64,000 bases of DNA from Psoroptes ovis. Lineage: Eukaryota > Arthropoda > Arachnida > Sarcoptiformes > Psoroptidae. Numbering within the stretch: the first letter of the stretch is position 1; every line of letters starts with the position of its first letter. Made by a program: the position numbers and the translations under genes. Below the pieces are notes generated by a model. That model saw only the letters and a list, made by a program, of their open reading frames with translations, had not been told where the DNA came from and did no database searches. This document shows positions 10,639 through 20,439 of this stretch, in pieces. The DNA is taken from NCBI GenBank assembly GCA_002943765.1, contig PQWQ01000092.1, positions 1 to 64,000 on the forward strand, written 5' to 3'.

Positions 10639-13600
10639 ATGTATGCAAAATTTTCAAATTTTATCAATTGGTCAATGACATCATGGCCACCATCATTTTG
10701 GCTCAGTCATCATCATCATCATCAACAACAACAACAACATTGTCCACAAAGATTCATAATTATCATTGGTTGTCTAATGACAATCACAGCACAAACAATA
10801 ACAAATCAATCACCAATAATGGCTGTTATGGCTAATAATGATCATGAAGAACATGTTGTAATCAACACACCATCATTTCCTCAACAAAATTCGGTAAGTG
10901 CCGGTAAACTTTCCTTTGAATTTTCTTAACAAGTTGAGCCCGTCTTCGGTCTCCAGGGACCCCACAGTTCACCGTTCAGCAGTGCAAAAAAAATTTTTGC
11001 CCCGGGCTCAACGTGTTTATTCAATAATAAATCAACAACGAAACGAAACGAAACAAAATGAATCAAATCAATTTGTTTGATTGGCAATCAAAATATTTCT
11101 TCAGTTCAATTCATAAGAAGATTATAGATTTCGACTTTTCAATTAATGAATTGAACTGTTTTCTCTCTGTGTGTGTAAAGGTTCCAAAGAAATATTATCC
11201 ATGTATATGTGTGTTTGACAAAATTTTTATCTTTGAAAAATGCGTAAATTATCAATTATTTATAAGAAGCTACAGAATTTGTTTGTTAGTCATTAACATT
11301 TATACCCAAATACCTAAGCTAATGACAATATGCATGAAAATTGTCATTAAAACATGTTTATTTTGTTGTTGTTGGTTGGTCGGTGGAAGGTAGCGATATT
11401 CATTATCAAAGTAAATGTAACAAACAAACAAATAATACTCATAAATGATAATGACCAAATTACGCATTTAAAAAAACTGAGAGTGAATTATTCACAATTG
11501 TAAATACAATTGGGATTTACTTGGTTTTAAAGTTTTAATTTGTAGTTTTAAAATTAATTTTCATAGTTTTAAAATTTAATTTCGTAATTTTCCGGTTTAA
11601 AATTGCATTCAAAACTACGAAATTCATTTTGAAAACTATGAAAATTAATTTTAAAACTCCGAATTAAAACTTGAAATCCTGTATTTTTTTTAAATTTTAT
11701 TTATTCAACAAGATTCAAGATTTTTTTTTTTTTTTTTGATTAACAAAACTAATCATATCAAGTGATTCAAATGATTATGATGATGATGATGATAATTGAA
11801 TGTAAGAAATGTACACAAACAAACAAACAAACAATTCCAGTATTTACAAAATTCATTACAGGATTTCAAGTTTTAATTCGTAGTTTTAAAATTAATTTTC
11901 ATAGTTTTAAAGTTGATTTTCGTAGTTTTCAATGCAATTTTTCACCGGTAAAATTACGAAATTTAATTTTAAAACTACGAAATTCAACTTGAAAACTCTG
12001 AATTAAAACTTTGAAACCCAATATCATTCAATTGACATCACAGTGTACATTTCTTCCAGGAATTTAGGTAGCTTTAGCTTTATCCTGCTCTCCAGCATGC
12101 AATTTGAAATAATTGTTTTCGTTTAATGAATATGAAATCGATGAGATTTCGTGTTTTTAGACATTCACATAGACCTGCTGGTGGTAACCTTTTAGAAAAA
12201 AGGTATAATCTTCATTTGTTTTGAATTATTCATGAAATATTCGAGAAAAGCAAAATGAATATTTGATAGATATGAAGACACACATCAATCAATCAATGAT
12301 GATCCAAAACTTGATCAATTCTAGCTTTAGTCTTTAGCATTCAATGATGTGTGATCTATAGACTAATAGACTGAAGATGTTCAAATCTTGAATACCTTTG
12401 ATCTAATTGAACAGTTTCAAAGAAGCGAATGGGTTTTAATTTTAAATTATTTTCATCATTTTAAATTGTTTTTTGTCTTTAAAACAAACTCATATTCATT
12501 CATAATTAATAATGTTCGTTTATTTGTCATACATGGTTTCAAAGTTTTGATTCGTAGTTTTAAAATTCAATTTCATAGTTTTCAAGTTGATTTTCATAGT
12601 TTTGAATGCAATTTTCAATAAGTGAAATTACGAAATTTAATTTTAAAAACCTGAATTAAAACTTTGGAACCTTGCATAATGTTTTAACATGTTTAACAAT
12701 ATGAATATTTATTCATTTTTTCATCATTAAAAATTCAAATTCCTCGAAGATATATTTTTGTTTTAAATAATTAATTTTGTTTCTAGAATTTCTGATTTCA
12801 AAAAAATGAAAAATTCATCGAAAATAAATGAACTATGTACATCACCTATTTCGGTAAAAAGTGTTTTAATCCCCTTTTTAAAAAAAGCAAGAATCTATAA
12901 TCTTTTGATTGAATTTAGTTCAATCAATCAATTAATTAATTGAAATGTGTGAAAAGTAAACAAACACACACACACATAGAGATTGATTGATTCAAAAAAT
13001 TGATGAATTTACTTGGTGAAGAAATTAGTTGTTTGTTTGTATAATCAATAATTTTATTTAGGTCGTCCGGAAAGTTCTGGCCGATCATATCGTTCGGGAA
13101 TTATGAGAAAATTGGCAAGAACTTTTCGGACAACCTATTACTTAAGCTTAAAATTTTATTTGTTTATTTATTTTACACTAATCATAGATTGAATCACCAA
13201 AATTAACGCACGGAAATGAAGTGGCTACAAAAACATTTGGGCTAACATCTTCAACAATTACTAATAATCATCCAAAGATGACAAATTTGAAATTTCGTTC
13301 GATATTCGAACGAATGAATGGACAACAATTTATCGATATATTTGATCGATTAATGAATGGAAAGCTTTCAACGATTATTGAACAAATCAAAGCAAATAGT
13401 ATGTATTTTGAGTTTGTTTGTTTCATTTCGTTAATATTGATTAATATTTCAATTATAATCATCATAGAAAATAATCGATTCGATTCGATTGTACCCGGTA
13501 AATTGTCGGCCATTCAATTGATTAGGTATGTTTCATTCATTCATTCATCGATATATATGTACAGGGATTCAAGTTTTAATTCGGAATTTTAAAATTAATT

Positions 13601-14451
13601 TTCGTAATTTTAAAATTAAATTTCGTAATTTCAAGGTTTGAAATTGTATTCGAAACTACGAAATTCATTTTGAAAATTACGAAATTCAACTTGAAAACTA
13701 CGAATTAAAACTTGAAACCCTGTATTTGATTCAAAATTCGATTTTGGTTAACAATTAAATTCTTCCCTTAGTCTCTTGGACAATTTTAGTTCCGGTGAAG
13801 TTAGTTCAAACATTGCTTCAATCATTCAATCCACTAAAAATCGAAATCGTCGTTCATCATTTGATTCGATGACAGGTTTATCGATTGGATATTCGAAACG
13901 TGGAAGGTTAGTGTTGATCCGAATTAAAGTCTTAATTGTTTAATCATCAATTAATTCACAGTAGATTCGATCCAATGATCGGCTCGACGTTTGGTTCACC
14001 GCTTAAACGTGGAATGAATTTCGATGAAATGGATCATTCAGGTTTTGCTGGTTTTGCTAAACGCCGTGGTTCATCATCATCAGCGACAATTGATTTCGAT
14101 GAAATGGATAATGCCGGATTCGCTGGCTTTGCCAAGCGGCTACATAATTTCGATGAAATTGATCGCTCCGGTTTCAGCGGTTTCGCTAAACGTTCCACTG
14201 ATTTCAATGCGATTGATCATGGTCGCTTTGCCGGCGGTAAACGTTCCCACGATATTGATTTCGATGAAATGGATCATTCCGGTTTCACTAATTCATTTGT
14301 AAAACGTCTTAAAGAATCGAATATTGATGAATTCGATTTTGATTCGAAACCAATCAATTCTAATTATCGAATATTATTACATCAATTATTGAATAGATCG
14401 AATAATCGACCTTATGTTGGTCCGTTTGTTTTGACTACGAACAATGAATGA
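10639..14451 (+). CDS. Orcokinin neuropeptide precursor
   Basis: Five exons assemble in frame: 10639-10893, 13188-13398, 13468-13525, 13772-13906 and 13962-14451 (382 aa; 370 if Met at 10675 is used). The first exon has His/Gln runs then a hydrophobic segment (RFIIIIGCLMTITA) that would serve as signal sequence. Exon 4 gives SSFDSMTGLSIGYS before KR. Exon 5 carries a run of KR-separated peptides: RFDPMIGSTFGSPL, NFDEMDHSGFAGFA, DFDEMDNAGFAGFA, NFDEIDRSGFSGFA, a diverged DFNAIDHGRFAGG, and DFDEMDHSGFTNSFV. The NFDEIDRSGF core is the defining orcokinin motif of arthropods (myotropic, circadian or moulting roles known in others). Intron 1 (2.3 kb) and intron 3 hold miniature elements. The first exon is the least certain part. 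Confidence 0.9.
10933..11012. other. GC-richer 80-bp inverted-repeat element in orcokinin intron 1
   Basis: Ends are exact inverted repeats, GTTGAGCCCG (10933-10942) and CGGGCTCAAC (11003-11012). The interior contains GTCTCCAGGGACCCC and a GCAAAAAAAATTTTTGC hairpin. Its composition is clearly richer in GC than the surrounding intron. It belongs to neither palindrome family described here. Confidence 0.6.
11523..11681. mobile_element. Fold-back MITE, family 2, copy d
   Basis: AAAGTTTTAATTTGTAGTTTT ... CCGAATTAAAACTTGAAATCC. It lies inside intron 1 of the orcokinin gene. Confidence 0.8.
11858..12021. mobile_element. Fold-back MITE, family 2, copy e
   Basis: TACAGGATTTCAAGTTTTAA opens the element and AATTAAAACTTTGAAACCC closes it. 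It lies in intron 1 of the orcokinin gene, about 180 bp from copy d. Confidence 0.8.
12531..12676. mobile_element. Fold-back MITE, family 2, copy f
   Basis: GGTTTCAAAGTTTTGATTCG ... CTGAATTAAAACTTTGGAACC. It is the third family-2 copy in orcokinin intron 1. Confidence 0.78.
13058..13138. mobile_element. Mariner-end palindrome, copy 5
   Basis: TTAGGTCGTCCGGAAAGTTC ... AGAACTTTTCGGACAACCTA, about 50 bp upstream of orcokinin exon 2, still within intron 1. Confidence 0.8.
13560..13724. mobile_element. Fold-back MITE, family 2, copy g (best preserved)
   Basis: Ends are TACAGGGATTCAAGTTTTAA and TTAAAACTTGAAACCCTGTA, near-exact inverse complements. The element occupies most of orcokinin intron 3 (13526-13771). 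This copy defines the family ends, TACAGGG...CCCTGTA, probably including a TA target duplication. Confidence 0.85.
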
Positions 14452-15003
14452 ATGAATGAATCAAAATGAAAAATTTAAATTTTTAAAAAACTATAATCTT
14501 AAATCCTATTAGTTAGTTAAATGCAACTCGGTGCAATCAATCATCAAATTCGATTTAAATAATTTCTTCAAATATTGAACCCAAGACTATTGATAAATGA
14601 ATGAACACACAGCAAAAAAAAAAAATTTAATTTTAATTATGATTAATGCTCTAATTACACTACATACATACACATGTCTTAAAGCCAGGCACACACAGAG
14701 ATATTTATTTATTACATACAAACAAATTAACCCAGAAAAAATCAATTCAAAATTAATCAAAAGTATATTTGGACACTTTGATTGAAAGTATTTTGAAAAA
14801 TTGAAATTTATAAGGTTGTCCGAAAAGTTTTTGCCCGCTTCATCATCATTGGAAATCATTAGGAAAATCGGCAAGAATTTATCGGACAACCTAATCAATT
14901 GAAATTCATAAATAATTTTATTTAAATTAATTTGTTCGATTTGTTCGAAAAAATTGTTAAAATGATTCGAAAATAAAAATTCAAATATAAATATAAATAA
15001 ACA
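14452..15003. other. Intergenic between orcokinin and membrane-protein genes
   Basis: AT-rich; a mariner-end palindrome lies at 14812-14893. The last 80 bp before 15004 are A-rich and probably 5' UTR of the next gene. Confidence 0.6.
14812..14893. mobile_element. Mariner-end palindrome, copy 6
   Basis: AAGGTTGTCCGAAAAGTTTT ... CAAGAATTTATCGGACAACCTAA. The centre differs from most copies, lacking the CGATATAA core. Confidence 0.8.
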
Positions 15004-15583
15004 ATGGTCGGCTATGACTATTTTGGTGTATGTTTGACTGAATTAATATTAATGTTTGATTTGATAATGCCGTTTTATCAAATAATTATTTCATTCCTGA
15101 TGATAATCATAACAATGATTGAAGGTCGATTTCAATTTCAACCGAAACATCATTATCATCAACCAGCAACTATTGATTCATTGAATTCATATGATCATGG
15201 AAGCGCCAACATGACAAGTTTGATTTATTTGATTTGATTTGATTTATGTCAAAATATTTCTTCATTGTTTTTTACATTTTTTTTTTCAATTTTTAGAAGG
15301 ACTAATGCCTGTGTTTCTTGCCACAATCATATTCATAAGCCTATTCGCAGCTTTAATCATGTTTATGTGGGGTTGTTCACAACGTAATCCATACGATACG
15401 GCGGCAATTATGGTCGGCAATACATCGACATCAACATCGACAGCAACTGTCGCTACTAATTCATCATCAACAACAACAGCAACAAATTATGCGATGCTTA
15501 CGCCACCATCGACTACAACCACATCAAAATCTACAACCCTGAGTAATCGTTGTAGTTTTACAACATCCATAAGTGATTCATAG
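15004..15583 (+). CDS. Small membrane protein of unknown family
   Basis: Two exons, 15004-15217 and 15297-15583, join in phase 1 (166 aa); the intron has a GTTTGA donor, weaker than its neighbours, and a TTTTTAG acceptor. The start AACAATGG is a good initiation context. Residues about 10-40 are hydrophobic (signal sequence or first membrane segment), a His-rich polar stretch follows, and a second membrane segment (VFLATIIFISLFAALIMFMW) is followed by CSQRNPYDTAA and a Ser/Thr-rich tail. The likely topology is a single-pass or two-pass surface protein with a short cytoplasmic S/T-rich tail. I do not recognise the family. Confidence 0.65.
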
Positions 15584-17054
15584 ATGATGAAAATCGATTC
15601 ATTGATTGATCGATGATTTATAAGACTATTGTTTATTGTTTTTTGGCCTCAGTAGTCAGCGTAATAAATTATTTTATTAAGTAAATTTTATCCAATTTCC
15701 ATTTAAATCTAACAAGGGCGACATCTATGGATCCATTTTAAGCTGAATGAAAAGTAAAGGGTTATATTCTATAGAATTGTATTTTAGTGCTTCTGTGTGT
15801 GCATTGAGTATGTCCGAAAATCTTTTGTTTTGTTGTCAGACAACTTTGCTTTTGGCAAACTTTCATCCAAACACAGCCACAGAAGTGTGTGTGTTAATAA
15901 TACATGGCGATATTTCAAGCATTATTTCAAATGTATAAATATATGTGATGATCATATTCACATAAATACCAAAAGGTATATATATAGTGGAGTGTGTGAG
16001 TGATGTATTTGAATTTTGCTCATTTTGAATGTAAACAGAAATCCGTCAATATTTTCATTATCACCAACCACCATTAAAATTGAATACCATTTCATATCAA
16101 AATTCGAATGCCATTTTCACTAAATAAATCATAAATTATCAAAATCAATTGATTTATTGATTTTGAAATTTGAAATTTTCGGGAAAAATCACCGCAAATA
16201 TCAATGTATTTAATGATATTTAATGATGATGATATTTACATACATTGATAAACATCAATAAATCAAACGACGAAATATATTTGTATATATAATCATCCAT
16301 ATACATACATGAGAGTTGATGCTATGTTTATGATGCGAGCACAAGCAAGCAAGCAGATAATGCAAGACTATTGATCATCATATACGAACGAAGCGAACAA
16401 AACAATCAACAACAACAACAAATTATTATTCATCAAATTTCAATGTTTTTTATTGATAAAACATCAATTTTATTAATTAATTAATCAAATCAATCAATTA
16501 ATTAATCGAATTATTTGGCCTTTAATATTCATTTGATTGAATGTATTAATAATAATTATTATTTTTGATTATCATCTATTTTATATGTCAATATTTGATT
16601 GGTTCAACATTTTTCCAATTACTGATTTTTCGATTATCAAATTTTGGTTCCGATTTTCCCATAGAACTTGTATCGATTGATCGATTTATCAATTAATCAT
16701 TTTATTTATTGATAAAGCGAGAAAAATAATCAAGTCAAATCACATAAATAATTGGAATTTAATCATTTTTTGGTTTAAAATTATTAATATTTATTAATCA
16801 ATTTTAAATTCAATTACATAAATATACGAAATTCAAATTTTGATTAATAATTTTTGATTTGATTTGATTTGATTTGATCAAATATTATCTATTGATTTTG
16901 TTTTTGGTAATAATTTATAAAAGACAATAAGTACGATTTTACGAATACGTGATAAACGTAAAAGAGATATTAATCAAGGATCTATATTAATCAATAGCCC
17001 GCCAATCGAATTTGTTTGATATTTTGGTTTATTTCGAATCCGTCTCAATCATAG
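15584..17054. other. Intergenic, upstream of KLHDC10
   Basis: About 1.5 kb of AT-rich unique sequence with GATT microsatellites. It should contain the first exon and promoter of the kelch gene, but no initiating ATG exon could be identified. Confidence 0.55.
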
Positions 17055-19962
17055 GTCTGTTAATATTTTTGGCTCCATCGATTAGGAGCCATCATTTGCA
17101 TCATCAACATCAGCAACGAAGTATTGATGATAATAATCAACAACAACAAGAGTCTTCAACATCCACAGTTGAATCGAATAATGATAATGGTGGCCAACAA
17201 CAGCGCCGCAAACGTCGCGGTAATCGACATCGTAGACGACAATATCAGCAAGTAATATTTCGTAATATTCAACCACAAGATAATGATGATAACCATGATG
17301 ATTTGATTGAAGATATTGAAGAAGTTGATGAAGAAGATGAAGCTGATTTAGTTGCATTAATTTCGGAAGACGACGAAGACGATGATGATAATGCTGCTGA
17401 AGATAATAATGATAATAATGAAGATGATGATGATGATGAAGATAATGGTATCGATGATGCCGAGCTAATCATTGATGATGATGAAGATGAAGATGATCAA
17501 GATGGAAATGTACGTCTAAGTAATCAAGATCAAGACAGTAGCATTGTTGATATGCGACAACAACCACCGCAACCGATATCTAAATCATTGGCCATTGAAC
17601 GTATGAATCGTCGAATCAATGCTGCCACTGCAATACGTTCGAAATCATCGAATCAAACAAAACATCGAAGGTTTAATTTCCGATTTCTTCGTAATAAACG
17701 TCATCATCATCATGGTCATATGAATCGTGAATCAGAATCGTCATCAGCAATGAATGTATCGGGTCCACAACGAAAAGAATCAACCGTATCAACGGTGACA
17801 TGTCAAAGTTCATGTTCAACAAGTGCTGGCCATAATCATTGTAATAAGAAGAAAAATTCTTCATCAATTTTATTGAAAATACCAAATTTCATTCGTACAA
17901 ATTTGTTTAATTCATTATTTCATACCAACAACAACAACAACAGTAGTAATAATCAATCATCGAATAATGATGATAACGATGATGATCAAATTGATGATTA
18001 TGAATATTCAAATGATGATTTGGATGATTTCGGCGATAGTAACGCCATCAATGGTGAACATTCGAAACGATCAGTGAACGTAAACATTGTTGAGCATGAT
18101 AATGATGATGATGATGAAAATATTGCTTCACCTTTAATTGTTCAAGCTAATCAACAAGAAATTGACCAACGAAATCAATTATTGACCCATCAAGAATCAC
18201 CATCTGAATCAGAACATTCGATTTCGAACAACACCAGTAAAAATTCCAAAGAATGTACACAGCTGATTCATGGCCCTAATCATCATCATCATCATCGATT
18301 GATTGCGGGAAAAAATGTCGATTGTTCGAGCAACACGAAAATGAACGAAATATTGGATCATCATTATTATTATTATCGTCAAATGGATCAGAATCTTCGA
18401 AATATTTCATCAACAAAATGGTCATATGATCGTAATAATTTACTTTCATTATCCAATGATTGTTCAAATAGTATCGAACCATACAGACATCAAACATTTC
18501 GATTTAAATTAATGAAACGAAATGGTTTGTTTACTTTGTGTTTAATGATATTTTTGAATGATTCATTTTTTATTTTCTTAAATAATTATAGGTGTAGTCA
18601 AAGGATTATGTCCCTTAGCCCGTTCAGGACATCGAATAGTTTCGGATACGAATTATGTTTATCTTTTCGGTGGATTTAATCCGGATATATCGGCCACAGC
18701 TAAAGTACCAGATGAAGAGCTATGGAAAAAATCGAAACCATTATTCAAAGAGTTGTGGCGTTTTTCAAAACTAACACAAACATGGCAATATTTGCGTTGT
18801 ACCGGTACAGCTCCGGCTGAATTAGCATCACCATGCGCGCTGTTAATCGAACCAAATCATTTGATTATTTATGGCGGCAGTGGAATGCCATTCGGTTTGG
18901 CAAGCAGTAATAAAATGTATATTTGTGATTTAGATCGTCTTCATTGGTCTCGGGTGATTTATGAAAATGAATCCTATCAAACCAATGATAATGATGGTGA
19001 TGATCAAGACGATGCAATATCTGGTAATGGTGATCCTAGTTCTATGAATGAAGATATCCCTGAAAAAGCATATGGCCAAGCTATTTGTTATGATCCGGAT
19101 AATGAATTGATTTATGTTTGTGGTGGTACAACCGGTTTTGATTATTCACTCAATTTACATGAATTCAATTGGCAAACCAAAAAATGGCGACTGTTATGTC
19201 GAACACCAGAATCAATTGAACCTAGATATCGTCATGAAATGGCCTTGTATCATGGTAAATTGTATGTAATCGGTGGCGGTACTGCTGATCAATCATTTTC
19301 AATGGAAAAAGTAAGTTTGCTTTTTTGATTGAATTTATGAGTATTAATAAGTTTTGTGTTGTGTTCGGTTGTTGTTGACCCAGATACCAGTATTCGATTT
19401 GACCACAAATCAATGGTCATTGATTGAATCAAAACCATGGCATGATGGCCAAGAACAACTATATCCTGCAGCACGTTATAGTCATGATATTGGACAAATG
19501 GATCGATTAGTGTTTGTTGTTGGTGGTGCTAATCAACGACAAGCATTTGATGATTGTTGGAGTTTGGATCTCGAAACACTGCAATGGACTAAACATGTTG
19601 AATGTACCTTACCGCAACCAAGTTATTTTCATTCGGTTACCCTTGATCCAGCTAGCGGTGAAATATTTGTATTTGGTGGTGTTAATTGTGTTGTACGTAA
19701 ACGACGTAGTGATTCAATGTATCGTTGCTGGTTATCGGTACCATCATTACAACGAATGGCTCAAGAAGCGATTATTAAATTTTTACAAAAAAATGAACCC
19801 ATAACCGCTCAAGATAATGACAGTACGGTCAAACGAAAGAAAAGTGACCGAAATCCGACCTCTAAGCAGCAGCAACAACAACGATTGCCCATAAAATATC
19901 TACATGAATATTTCGAATGTATGCAAATCAGTCATCAATCATTGAATCTTCCTAGATTTTGA
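17055..19962 (+). CDS. KLHDC10: Kelch-repeat protein, KLHDC10-like (5' end unresolved)
   Basis: Three coding exons, about 17055-18524, 18592-19310 and 19384-19962, separated by 67- and 73-bp introns and joining in phases 1 and 0. The C-terminal half is a six-bladed kelch propeller with the blade signatures YLFGG, IIYGG, YVCGG, YVIGGG, VFVVGG and IFVFGG. The opening GLCPLARSGHR and ending SVPSLQRMAQEAI fit KLHDC10 (Drosophila slim), a substrate receptor for cullin-2 E3 ligases that also activates ASK1 stress signalling. The N-terminal half is a very long disordered region with Asp/Glu and His/Asn runs. The open frame begins without ATG, after stop TAA 16988; the true start is likely on an upstream exon spliced to an acceptor such as 16997 or 17054. 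The first in-frame ATG is only at 17551. Confidence 0.82.
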
Positions 19963-20439
19963 CCATTTTGACCATTCAATGTGTCTCAACTACTACGAAC
20001 GATGCTTAATTTTGTTTGTTTTTTCAAGGCTTTACCACACAGGTATTTATTTGCTTCATCTTTGCTATATGTTGTTCATTCATTCATTTTATTATTCAAC
20101 TGTTCGAATTGATTCTCATCATCTTCTATATTTTGTTTATTTGACAAGTCATTCATTGACTTGTGAGCCATTTGTGGCAAGTCATTATTCTGTTTTTCTG
20201 TTAATTTTTTCAAATTAAAGGATTAATTTTTTTTTTTTAAATAATTTCAATGTGTATGAAATTAATGTAAACAGTGCCTGTTTCCACTCAGTTAAATCTA
20301 TTTCTATTACAACCCCGATAGGTTTCACCTCTCAACATTACTTACTTACGCCATCTATGAATCGATTTTTTAATATTTATTATTTTTGAATTATTTTGTC
20401 ACATGTTTTTTGTAATGTTTTGTTTATTGAAAATCAAAA
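19963..20439. other. Intergenic between KLHDC10 and PRORP
   Basis: About 480 bp. The left part is probably KLHDC10 3' UTR (ATTAAA near 20213); the right part is the PRORP promoter. No other feature seen. Confidence 0.6.

Noticed and set aside
14587..14898. 103-codon minus-strand frame
   Set aside because: Its first part is the mariner-end palindrome copy 6 translated; similar frames recur at other copies (for example 6650 and 46981).
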